A stretch of DNA of 64,000 bases, taken from the NCBI RefSeq assembly GCF_036192275.1, contig NZ_CP108088.1, positions 2,480,001 through 2,544,000 on the forward strand. Direction: 5' to 3'. This document shows, piece after piece, positions 19,301 through 26,931 of this stretch. A program made the translations under genes and the position numbers. How positions within the stretch are numbered: the first letter of the stretch is position 1; every line of letters starts with the position of its first letter. The notes under the pieces were generated by a model, which was not told the DNA's origin, did not search any database, and worked only from the letters and a program-made list of their open reading frames with translations. This stretch comes from Streptomyces sp. NBC_00250 (GTDB lineage: Bacteria > Actinomycetota > Actinomycetes > Streptomycetales > Streptomycetaceae).

Positions 19301-22300
19301 CAGCGCCTCGTGCCGCCCGACGACGTCGGTCAGGGCCAGCCGCAGCGCGTCGGCGTCGAGGGTGCCGGTGAGGCGTACGGCGAGGGGGATGTTGTACGTC
19401 GCCGAGGCACCCTCCAGCTGGTCGAGGAACCAGAGCCTCCGCTGGGCGGCGGACAGCGGCACCCGCTCGGGCCGTACGCCCGCCGCCAGGGCCGGGCGTC
19501 GGCCCTGACCGTCGGCACCGGCATCGACGTCGGCGAGGAACTCCGCGAGTCCGGCGACGGTGGGGCAGCGGAAGAGGTCCCGTACGGACACCTGTGCACC
19601 GAGTGTGTGCCGGATGCGGCTGACCAGCCGCGTACCGAGCAGGGAGTGTCCGCCGAGGCGGAAGAAGTCGTCGTCGATGGAGACCGCGGGCAGTCCGAGG
19701 GCGTCGGCGAACAGCCCGCACAGCACCTCCTCGACGGGGGTACGACCCTGCCGGCCGCCGGGTCCGGTGCCGAGCCGGGGTGCGGGCAGGGCGCGGCGGT
19801 CGAGCTTGCCGTTGGCGGTCAGCGGGAGGACGTCGAGTTCGACGAACGCGGAGGGGACCATGTATTCGGCGAGCCGCTGCGCGCAGTGCCGACGGAGACC
19901 GTCGGTGTCGATGCGGGTCCCGGGCGCGGGGACGACGTAGGCGACGAGTCGCTTGTCGCCGGGCCGGTCCTCGCGGACGATCACGGCGGCCCGCGCCACG
20001 GAGTCATGGGCGAGAAGCGCGGTCTCGATCTCGCCGAGTTCGATGCGGAAACCGCGGAGCTTCACCTGCTGGTCGGCACGCCCCTCGAAGACGATCTCGC
20101 CGAACTCGTTCCACCGGGCCAGGTCCCCGGTCCGGTACATCCGCTCCCCGGCGGGACCGAAGGGATCCGCGACGAACCGCTCGGCACTGAGCGCGGACCG
20201 GCCCACGTACCCCCGGGCCAGATGACTGCCGGCGACGTACAACTCCCCCACCACCCCGGGAACCACCGGCCTCAGACCCCCGTCGAGCACGTACATCCGG
20301 GTGTTGGCCATCGGCACACCCAGATGCAGCCGCTCCACCGTCCGCTCACCCGGCCCGAACGCCTGGAAACTGCAGAACACCGTCGACTCCGTCGGCCCGT
20401 ACGCATGCACCACCGACGTACCCGGGCAGGACTCAAGCACCCGCCGCAGCGCCGGCGCCGACAGCACGTCACCGCCCGTCCAGATCTCCTCCAGATCCGA
20501 CAGCGACTCCACGGCCTCCGACGCCATCGCGTCGAAGAGGGCCGTCGTGAAGTACACCGCGGTGATCTCCTGCTCGACGATCGCCCGCGCCAGCTCGCCG
20601 ATGTCGACCTTCGGCGCCCGCAGCACCACCGCCGTGCCGCCGCTCAGCAGCGGCACCCACAGCTCGTACGTCGACGAGTCGAACGCGAGAGGCGAGTACG
20701 CAAGGACCCGGCGGTGCCGCTCCCCCGACCCCCACCAGGGATCCAGCGCCAACTCCACGACGTTCCGGTGGGTGTTCGCCACACCCTTAGGCACACCGCT
20801 CGAACCCGAGGTGTACATCACGTACGCCAACTGATCGGGGTGGGTCACCCGTTCGGGCGTCGCTGCGACGTCCTCGTCGAGGAGCGCCCGCACGTCAGGG
20901 GCCGGCAGCGTGTCCACCTCCCGCGCGAACCCCACGTCCCGGGACGGACGATCGGTGACGAGAAGAGGCGCGCCCGTGTCGGCGAGGATGAACGCGAGGC
21001 GCTCCTCCGGCTGGCGCGGGTCGAGCGGCACGTACGCGCCGCCCGCCTTGAGGACGGCGAGGACCGCGACCACGAACTCCGGCGACCGGTCGAGGAAGAG
21101 ACCGACGGCCGCACCCGGCCGGACACCGCGCTCGGCCAGGCGGACGGCGAACGCGTCCGAGGCGCGGTCGAGTTCGCGGTACGTCACCTCCCGCTGCCCG
21201 CACACCAGCGCCACGGCGTCCGGGGTCCGTGCGGCCTGGGCGGTGAACAGCTCGTGCAGCGCACCCTCGGGGAGCCGTACGGCGGTGTCGTTGTAGTCGG
21301 CGAGCAGGGCGTGGCGCTGCGCCGTGGAGAGCAGTTCGATGTCGGCGATCTTGACGTCCGGGTCGGCGATCACGGCGTCCAGGACCCGCGCGAGCCGTTC
21401 GCCGGCCGCCTCGACGGTGTCGGGGTCGTACAGGTCGGTGGCGTACTCCAGGACGATGTCCAGGCCGTTGGGGTGGCCGACCCGGTCGCGGTGCTCGTAG
21501 AAGTTGACGGTGAGGTCGAACTTGGCGATGCCCGCGCTCAGTTGCCGGGTCTCGGTGCGCACGCCCGGCAGCCGCGGCGCGGCCTCGGCGGCCTCGGCCA
21601 GGGTGAGCATGACCTGGAAGAGGGGGTGACGGGCGGCGGAGCGCTCGGGGTTGAGGGTCTCGACGAGCCGGTCGAAGGGCAGGTCCTGATGGGCCCAGGC
21701 GGCCAGGTCGGTCTCCCGGACCCGGTCGAGGAGTTCCCGGAACGTCGGGTCGCCCGAGGCGTCGGTGCGCAGCACGAGGGTGTTGACGAAGAACCCGACG
21801 AGGTCCTCCACCGCCTCGTCGGTGCGCCCGGCGACGAGTGAGCCGAGGGGGATGTCGGTGCCCGCCCCGGAGCGGGACAGCAGGGCCGTGGTGGCCGCCT
21901 GCGCGACCATGAACAGGGTCACGCCGTGTTCCCTGGCCAGGGTGCTGAGCGCCTGGTGGGTCTCGGCCGGGCAGTGCACGGTGTGGGTGGCGCCGCGGTA
22001 GGAGGCCACGACGGGGCGGGGCCGGACGGTGGGCAGCGTGACCTCGGTGGGCAGCTGGGCGAGCGCCTCGCGCCAGTGGGCGAGCTGGCTCTCCTCCTGG
22101 TCGGCGAGCAGGTCCCGCTGCCACAGGGCGTAGTCGGCGTACTGGGCCGGCAGCGGCTCCCAGTCGGGCGCCGCGCCCTGGGTGCGGGCCGTGTAGGCGG
22201 CGCCGAGGTCCCGCATGAGGGGCGTGTTCGACCAGCCGTCGGAGGCGATGTGGTGGACGACGAGTACGAGCACGCTCCGGGTCGGCGTGAGTTCCAGGAG

Positions 22301-24511
22301 CACGACGTGCAGGGGGAGTTCGGCGGCCAGGTCGAAGAGGTGGGCGGTCTCCTCCGCGAGCCGGGCGGGCAGCTCGTCCTCGGTGACGGCGGCGACGGTG
22401 AGCGGCACGGTCACCTCGTCGGGGTCGGCGATGTGCTGGTGCGGTTCGCCCTCGTGCACCGGGTAGCTGGTGCGGAGGACCTCGTGGCGGGCGATCACGT
22501 CCCCGAGTGCCTGCCGCAGGGCCTCCTGGTCGACGGTGCCGGTGAGGTGTACGGCGAGGGGGATGTTGTAGGTGGCGGACGGGCCCTCCATCTGGTCGAG
22601 GAACCAGAGTCGGCGCTGGGCGGCCGAGAGCGGGAGGTCGTCGTCGGGCCGGCCGGTGACGGTGAGCACGGGGCGCGGGGCCTGATCGGTGCCGGAGGCG
22701 ATCCGCCGGGCGAGCCCGGCGACGGTCGGGCTCTGGAAGAAGTCGGGCAGGGAGAGGCCGGTGGCCAGGGCGGTGCGGATGCGGCCGACGAGGCGGGTGG
22801 CGAGCAGGGAGTGTCCGCCGAGGAGGAAGAAGTCGTCGTCGATGGAGACGGCGGGCACCCCGAGGGCGTCGGCGAACAGTCCGCACAGCACTTCTTCGGC
22901 GGGCGTACGGGGTGCCCTTCCGCCGGAGCCGCCGAGGGCCGGTGCGGGCAGGGCGCGCCGGTCGAGCTTGCCGTTGGCGGTCAGCGGGAGTTCGGCGAGT
23001 TCGACGAAGGCGGAGGGGACCAGGTATTCGGCGAGGCGGGCGACGGTGTGGCCGTGGAGGGCGTGGGTGTCGACGCGTCGGTCCGAGGCGGGGACGACGT
23101 AGGCGACGAGTCGCTTGTCGCCGGGCCGGTCCTCGCGGACGATCACGGCGGCCTGCGCCACGGAGGCGTGCTCCACCAGTACCGTCTCGATCTCGCCGAG
23201 TTCGATGCGGAAACCGCGGAGCTTCACCTGCTGGTCGGCGCGCCCCTCGAAGACGATCTCGTCGAACTCGTTCCACCGGGCCAGGTCCCCGGTCCGGTAC
23301 ATCCGCTCCCCTGCGGGACCGAAGGGATCCGCGACGAACCGCTCGGCACTGAGCGCGGACCGGCCCACATACCCCCGGGCCAGATGACTGCCGGCGACGT
23401 ACAACTCCCCCACCACCCCGGGAACCACCGGCCTCAGACCCCCGTCGAGCACGTACATCCGGGTGTTGGCCATCGGCACACCCAGATGCAGCCGCTCCAC
23501 CGTCCGCTCACCCGGCCCGAACGCCTGGAAACTGCAGAACACCGTCGACTCCGTCGGCCCGTACGCATGCACCACCGACGTACCCGGGCAGGCGTCGAGG
23601 ACCCGCCGCAGCGCCACCGGTGACAGGACGTCACCGCCCGTCCAGATCTCCGAGAGTCCGGCGAGCGACTCGACCGCCTCCGACGCCATCGCGTCGAAGA
23701 GGGCCGTCGTGAAGTACACCGCGGTGATCTCCTGCTCGACGAGGGCCTCGCCCAGCTCGGCGATGTCGATCTTGGGGGTGGTCAGGACGACCGCGGTCCC
23801 GCCGCTCAGCAGCGGCACGAACAGCTCGTAGGTGGAGGAGTCGAAGGCCGGCGGCGAGTACGCGAGCACCCGGCGGTGCCGCTCCCCCGACCCCGACCCC
23901 CACCACGGATCGAGCGCCAGCTCGACCACGTTCCGGTGGGTGTTCGCCACACCCTTCGGCGTACCGCTCGAACCCGAGGTGTACATCACGTACGCCAACT
24001 GGTCCGGATGGACGGCCACATCGAGCGCGGCCACCTCGTCCCGCTCCGGAACCGTCACGTCGTCCGTCAGCCGCAGCACGGGCAGGTCGCCGGCGAAGGC
24101 CACCTCCCGCTCGTCGCGGTCGGTGAGCAGGAGTACGGCTCCGGTGTCGGCGAGGATGAACGCCCGGCGCTCCTCCGGCTGGCGCGGGTCGAGCGGCACG
24201 TACGCGCCGCCCGCCTTGAGGACGGCGAGGACAGCGACGACGTAGGCGAGGGAGCGGTCCTGGAAGAGGCCGACGCCGTCGCCGGGCCGTACGCCCCGGT
24301 CCCGCAGCCGGTGGGCCAGGGCCGTGGCGGCCGAGTCCAGCGCGCGGTAGCTGAGTTCGCGATCCCCGCACACCAGCGCCACGGCGTCCGGCGTCCGTGC
24401 GGCCTGGGCGGCGAACAACTCGTGCAGGGCGCCCTCGGGGAGCCGCACGGCGGTGCTGTTGTACGCGTCGATGTCGACGGCGGGAGCCTGGACGGAGTGC
24501 TGGTGAGACAT
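16304..24511 (-). CDS. NRPS, loading plus two extension modules: A-T, C-A-T, C-A-T
   Basis: 2735 aa from the ATG at 24511 (MSHQHSVQ), chosen because homology to A domains starts about 25 residues later. Approximate layout: A 25-525, T 535-605; C 620-1060, A 1080-1580, T; C 1680-2110, A 2130-2630, T to 2715. A-domain cores (YTSGSSGTPKG, MYRTGDL) and carrier GGHSLLATRL are seen. Pocket residues read DSYYWGAVF in A1 and A2, so the same unknown amino acid is expected at positions 1 and 2, and DAYFWGVTF in A3, resembling aliphatic (Ile/Val-like) codes. The protein lacks a starter C domain, so no lipid start is expected. The segment before A1 resembles the C-A linker of module 2, suggesting module 1 is a truncated copy. 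The C-terminus runs straight into NRPS2 in the -1 frame. Confidence 0.94.
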   Translation of the reverse strand: MSHQHSVQAPAVDIDAYNSTAVRLPEGALHELFAAQAARTPDAVALVCGDRELSYRALDSAATALAHRLRDRGVRPGDGVGLFQDRSLAYVVAVLAVLKAGGAYVPLDPRQPEERRAFILADTGAVLLLTDRDEREVAFAGDLPVLRLTDDVTVPERDEVAALDVAVHPDQLAYVMYTSGSSGTPKGVANTHRNVVELALDPWWGSGSGERHRRVLAYSPPAFDSSTYELFVPLLSGGTAVVLTTPKIDIAELGEALVEQEITAVYFTTALFDAMASEAVESLAGLSEIWTGGDVLSPVALRRVLDACPGTSVVHAYGPTESTVFCSFQAFGPGERTVERLHLGVPMANTRMYVLDGGLRPVVPGVVGELYVAGSHLARGYVGRSALSAERFVADPFGPAGERMYRTGDLARWNEFDEIVFEGRADQQVKLRGFRIELGEIETVLVEHASVAQAAVIVREDRPGDKRLVAYVVPASDRRVDTHALHGHTVARLAEYLVPSAFVELAELPLTANGKLDRRALPAPALGGSGGRAPRTPAEEVLCGLFADALGVPAVSIDDDFFLLGGHSLLATRLVGRIRTALATGLSLPDFFQSPTVAGLARRIASGTDQAPRPVLTVTGRPDDDLPLSAAQRRLWFLDQMEGPSATYNIPLAVHLTGTVDQEALRQALGDVIARHEVLRTSYPVHEGEPHQHIADPDEVTVPLTVAAVTEDELPARLAEETAHLFDLAAELPLHVVLLELTPTRSVLVLVVHHIASDGWSNTPLMRDLGAAYTARTQGAAPDWEPLPAQYADYALWQRDLLADQEESQLAHWREALAQLPTEVTLPTVRPRPVVASYRGATHTVHCPAETHQALSTLAREHGVTLFMVAQAATTALLSRSGAGTDIPLGSLVAGRTDEAVEDLVGFFVNTLVLRTDASGDPTFRELLDRVRETDLAAWAHQDLPFDRLVETLNPERSAARHPLFQVMLTLAEAAEAAPRLPGVRTETRQLSAGIAKFDLTVNFYEHRDRVGHPNGLDIVLEYATDLYDPDTVEAAGERLARVLDAVIADPDVKIADIELLSTAQRHALLADYNDTAVRLPEGALHELFTAQAARTPDAVALVCGQREVTYRELDRASDAFAVRLAERGVRPGAAVGLFLDRSPEFVVAVLAVLKAGGAYVPLDPRQPEERLAFILADTGAPLLVTDRPSRDVGFAREVDTLPAPDVRALLDEDVAATPERVTHPDQLAYVMYTSGSSGVPKGVANTHRNVVELALDPWWGSGERHRRVLAYSPLAFDSSTYELWVPLLSGGTAVVLRAPKVDIGELARAIVEQEITAVYFTTALFDAMASEAVESLSDLEEIWTGGDVLSAPALRRVLESCPGTSVVHAYGPTESTVFCSFQAFGPGERTVERLHLGVPMANTRMYVLDGGLRPVVPGVVGELYVAGSHLARGYVGRSALSAERFVADPFGPAGERMYRTGDLARWNEFGEIVFEGRADQQVKLRGFRIELGEIETALLAHDSVARAAVIVREDRPGDKRLVAYVVPAPGTRIDTDGLRRHCAQRLAEYMVPSAFVELDVLPLTANGKLDRRALPAPRLGTGPGGRQGRTPVEEVLCGLFADALGLPAVSIDDDFFRLGGHSLLGTRLVSRIRHTLGAQVSVRDLFRCPTVAGLAEFLADVDAGADGQGRRPALAAGVRPERVPLSAAQRRLWFLDQLEGASATYNIPLAVRLTGTLDADALRLALTDVVGRHEALRTVFPAEQGTPHQVVVPAAEVRLDLPVIPATGEALPAVLRDLSATTFDLARELPVRADLVRLADDEHVLLLVTHHIASDGWSNTPLMRDLGAAYTARVEGAAPDWAPLPVQYADYALWQQALLAADEERQLDHWREALDRLPEEATLPADRARPATASYRGASLTVQCPADLHTALTRLARENGTTLFMVAQAATAVLLSRSGAGADIPLGSPVAGRTDEAVEDLVGFFVNTLVLRTDVSGNPTFRELLERVRATDLAAWAHQDVPFDRLVETLNPERSAARHPLFQVMLSVTDAAGPVPRLPGLRAESEFTALDIAKFDLTFTFHEHRAADGGPAGLGVTVEYATDLYEAASVSAVTARLVRLLEAAAGAPDVPIGDLDVLAADERTRLLDTWHGTPHSRPAASLPQLFAVQVARTPEAVAVTLGGERLTYAELDRRANRLAHRLIAEGVRPGSRVVLFLERSLEAVVAILAVVKAGAVYIPLDTRYPADRIELIVRMSGGSLFVTDRDSSDIELPPGARAMTIHQSSADMPDTDPEVDVHPEQLAYAMFTSGSTGVPKGVAVTHRNIAELAAETRFTGDAHRRVLLHSPLAFDATTYELWTPLLSGGTVVVAPPGLLDTAALAAVLAKESVTGMFLTVGLFQLVAEEDPGAFAGLGEVWTGGDVVPPNAVRRVMEACPDLTVFNVYGPTETTTFATSHPLHRPFDYTGALPIGRPLDNTRLYVLDEHLGLLPAGVQGELYIAGTGLAQGYLDRPALTAERFVADPYGPPGSRMYRTGDLVRWSPEGEIEYLGRADQQVKLRGFRIEPGEIESALAAHDSVAQAAVIVREDRPGDKRLVAYLVGHAGTAPAPDPDLLRTHADGLLPDYMVPSAFLVLDALPLTSNGKLDRRALPAPPAATVSTGRQPRNPREEVLCGLFADVLGVPAVTIDDDFFRLGGHSLLATRLISRIRTALGAELPVPALFENPNVAALAERLDRAETARPKLRPMRRMGASQ
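20022..20430 (-). repeat. Duplicated A-domain block in module 2
   Basis: Nearly identical to 23184-23592, offset 3162 bases (one module), with only a few mismatches seen. It spans the A-domain C-terminal core motifs and part of the specificity region. Homogenises modules 1 and 2. Confidence 0.85.
23184..23592 (-). repeat. Duplicated A-domain block in module 1
   Basis: Partner of 20022-20430. Identity stops sharply after CCCGGGCAGG at 23592, where module 1 has GCGTCGAGG and module 2 has ACTCAAGCA. Confidence 0.85.
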
Positions 24512-24616
24512 CTTCTCGACACCATTCTCGAAGGTTCGGGCGGATACGGGTCTCGCGGCGTGCCGGACGTCCCGTACGGCCACGACTGGGAATCGCGTGT
24601 GTGGTGCTGAGGCGGG

Positions 24617-25912
24617 CTAGGCCGGCCGAGCGGCGCCGAGCGGCGCCGGGGCCTGCTCCCACCGGTCCGGCAGGAGCAGGTCCTCCGGGTGCAGGCCGCT
24701 CACGTGGTACTTGCCGACCGCGCTGGTCAGCATCCGCAGTTCGAGGGCGAGGGCCTCGACGAGACGGGTCAGGCCCGCCTCACGGTCCTCGTCGACGGCG
24801 AGCAGCGCGGCGCGGCCGAGGCCGACGGCGCGGGCGCCGAGCGCGAGGGCCTTGACGGCGCGGGTGCCCTCCCACATGCGTCCGCTGGCGAGGAGGCAGT
24901 GGTCGGTGCGGCCGACGCGGCGCAGGCAGTCGGCCAGCGGCAGGCCGACATGGGTGAGGAAGCCGGTGGGGGCCCAGGCGGTGCCGCCCTCCGCACCGTC
25001 GACGGTGACGGAGTCCGCGCCGGCCGCCCAGGCGGTGGCCGCGGCGTGGGCGACGTCCCGGCCGGGGTGGAGCTTCACCCACACCCGGGCGCGGGGGAAG
25101 TTGTTGCGCATGAGGCGGATCTGCTGGCGCAGGATCTCCTCGGTGAAGGTGCCGGGGCTGGCGACCCGGAGCACCTGGTCGCTGCCGGCGCCGAACACCT
25201 CGTCGAGCGAGTACTGCTCGGCGACCTGGCCCGCCGCCTCGCGGCCGAGCAGGGTGAGCCCGCCGAGACCGGGCTTGGCGCCCTGGCCGACCTTGAGCTC
25301 GAAGGCGAGACGGCCGGTGGCGAGCAGGGGCTCGGTGACCGGGTCGCTGTAGACGAGGTTCCACACCTCGGCGTCGGCGTCCTCGGTGGACTGCTGGACG
25401 ACGACGCCGCCGTGCTCGTCGTCGGCGGCCTCGGCGTAGGCGGCGATCCGGCCGAGCAGCGGGGAGGCGCCGGCCTCGCCGGCGCTGCGGTAGCCGTTGA
25501 CAGGGACGACGTTCTCGCCGATGACCAGGGGGATGCCGAGCGCTCCGGCCTGGCGTCCCGCGGCCTCGCCGAGGTCGTGGCTGGCGACCCGGGTGGACCC
25601 GAAGGCCGACACGTACAGCGGCAGTCGGCTGGTGAACCCGCCGATGACGGTGTCGAGTTCGACGTCGCTGTAGAGGGGTTCGCGGGCGAGGTCGATGAGC
25701 TTCTTCAGCCGCTCGGGCATGAACACGGGCGGCACGATCCGGATCCGCTCAAGCACGTCGTCCGGGTCGTGCCCGGCCCCTGCGGGGGACGCGGCGCCGA
25801 GGAGCCCGGTGCCGTAGCCCGCCTCGGCGGGGAACACCGCTCCGGCACCGTGCCGGGCGCGCAGCCGGACCTGCTCCTCGGGGAAGCCGTCCGCGACGAG
25901 TGCGGTGCTCAC
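24617..25912 (-). CDS. Stand-alone FMN glutamate-synthase-like enzyme
   Basis: 431 aa, GTG start at 25912 overlapping the upstream stop (GTGA). It matches only the FMN-barrel synthase domain of GltB: GQGAKPGLGG and GGTAWAPTGFLTHVGLPLADCL correspond to conserved loops of that domain. The glutaminase domain is absent, and I see no three-cysteine motif for the 3Fe-4S cluster (only isolated cysteines near DCLRRV and DHCLL). A standard Gln-dependent glutamate synthase is therefore unlikely. Position between the asparagine-synthetase-like gene and NRPS1 suggests a tailoring or precursor redox or amination step, or local glutamate supply for the mutase. Fold is sure; reaction unknown. Confidence 0.75.
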   Translation of the reverse strand: MSTALVADGFPEEQVRLRARHGAGAVFPAEAGYGTGLLGAASPAGAGHDPDDVLERIRIVPPVFMPERLKKLIDLAREPLYSDVELDTVIGGFTSRLPLYVSAFGSTRVASHDLGEAAGRQAGALGIPLVIGENVVPVNGYRSAGEAGASPLLGRIAAYAEAADDEHGGVVVQQSTEDADAEVWNLVYSDPVTEPLLATGRLAFELKVGQGAKPGLGGLTLLGREAAGQVAEQYSLDEVFGAGSDQVLRVASPGTFTEEILRQQIRLMRNNFPRARVWVKLHPGRDVAHAAATAWAAGADSVTVDGAEGGTAWAPTGFLTHVGLPLADCLRRVGRTDHCLLASGRMWEGTRAVKALALGARAVGLGRAALLAVDEDREAGLTRLVEALALELRMLTSAVGKYHVSGLHPEDLLLPDRWEQAPAPLGAARPA

Positions 25913-26931
25913 GCCGACACCACCCCGGGGAGCTTCGGGTAGGCGCTGGCCTGCCAGGCGGCCTGCCGTCCGGTGACGTAGCGGGTGAAGCGCTCCAGGC
26001 CGATGCCGAAACCGGAGCTGGCGGGGATGCCGCGGCGGGCCAGGTCCAGGTACCAGCCGTACTTGGCGGGGTTCTCGCCGGTCTCCCGCATCCGGGTGAC
26101 GAGGGTGGCGTAGTCGTGCTCCCGCTCGCTGCCGCTGGCCAGCTCGCCGTACCCCTCGGGTGCGATGAGGTCGAAGTTCCGCAGGACACCCGGCTGTTCG
26201 GCGTTCTCCTTGTCGTAGAAGCCGCGGGAGCCCTTGGGGTAGTCGGTGATGAAGAAGGGGCGGTCCGCGCGGGCGGAGACGATCTCCTCGGCCTGCCAGT
26301 CGATCTCGGCGGCGGGGTCCTGGGGGTGGCCGAGGCCGATCAGCTCGGCGGTGGCCTGCCGGTGGCCGACGCGGCCGAAGGCTCCGACGAGCACCTCGCG
26401 CAGGGCGTCGGCGTCGCGGCCGAGCAGGTCGAGTTCGGCCGGCATGGTGGCGAGGACCTCGCCGACGACATGGCTGACGAGCTGCTCGGCGAGGTCCATC
26501 GCGTCCTCGCGGCGGGCATCGCGGATCTCCACGTCGATCTGGTGGAACTCGGCGAGGTGGCGGTGGGTCACGGCCGTCTCTAGGGGTTCGAGCCGGACGT
26601 TGGGCGCGATGTAGAAGATCTTGTCGAAGGCGAGCAGCGAGGCCTGCTTGTAGAGGATCGCGCTCGTCATCATCTTGTACTTGTGGCCGTAGAAGTCGAC
26701 GTCCACCTGCTTGGAGCCCCGGATGCCGGGGTCGGTCACCGGACCGATGATGGGCGGCAGCAGCTCCTGGAAGCCGCGGGCGGTCAGGAAGGCGCGGGTG
26801 GCGGTGAGCATGTGGCTCTGCACCCGCAGGGTCGCCCGGGTGAGCGGATCGGTCAGATGCGCGTCGGGCGACGCCGGGAACGGCAGGAGTGCCTCGTCCA
26901 CGGCCTCGGCGATGATGACGGTCACGGTCAT
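25909..26931 (-). CDS. Asparagine synthetase related to aspartyl-tRNA synthetase (class II core, no anticodon domain)
   Basis: 340 aa, ATG at 26931 overlapping the mutase stop (ATGA), AGGAGG just upstream. It is a class II aminoacyl-tRNA synthetase catalytic core: motif 2 region APNVRLEP followed by HLAEFHQIDVEI, and motif 3 GFGIGLERFTRYV. The N-terminal OB-fold anticodon domain of AspRS/AsnRS is missing, so it cannot be a normal tRNA synthetase. Archaeal relatives (AS-AR) make asparagine from aspartate, ATP and ammonia. Directly downstream of glutamate mutase, it may amidate 3-methylaspartate to 3-methylasparagine or activate it for ligation. The fold is clear; the substrate is inferred from context. 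Confidence 0.75.
   Translation of the reverse strand: MTVTVIIAEAVDEALLPFPASPDAHLTDPLTRATLRVQSHMLTATRAFLTARGFQELLPPIIGPVTDPGIRGSKQVDVDFYGHKYKMMTSAILYKQASLLAFDKIFYIAPNVRLEPLETAVTHRHLAEFHQIDVEIRDARREDAMDLAEQLVSHVVGEVLATMPAELDLLGRDADALREVLVGAFGRVGHRQATAELIGLGHPQDPAAEIDWQAEEIVSARADRPFFITDYPKGSRGFYDKENAEQPGVLRNFDLIAPEGYGELASGSEREHDYATLVTRMRETGENPAKYGWYLDLARRGIPASSGFGIGLERFTRYVTGRQAAWQASAYPKLPGVVSA

Noticed and set aside
16308..19721. Minus-strand open frame extending NRPS2 upstream by 1138 codons
   Set aside because: It is the out-of-frame shadow of NRPS1: Arg/Pro-rich and without any NRPS motif. NRPS2 homology begins exactly at the GTG at 16307.
6003..24511. Epimerisation or N-methylation domains in the NRPS
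   Set aside because: Module spacing of about 1050 residues is fully used by C-A-T, with no extra domain motifs.
25909..26931. Second aspartyl- or asparaginyl-tRNA synthetase
   Set aside because: Only the catalytic core is present; the anticodon-binding domain is missing.
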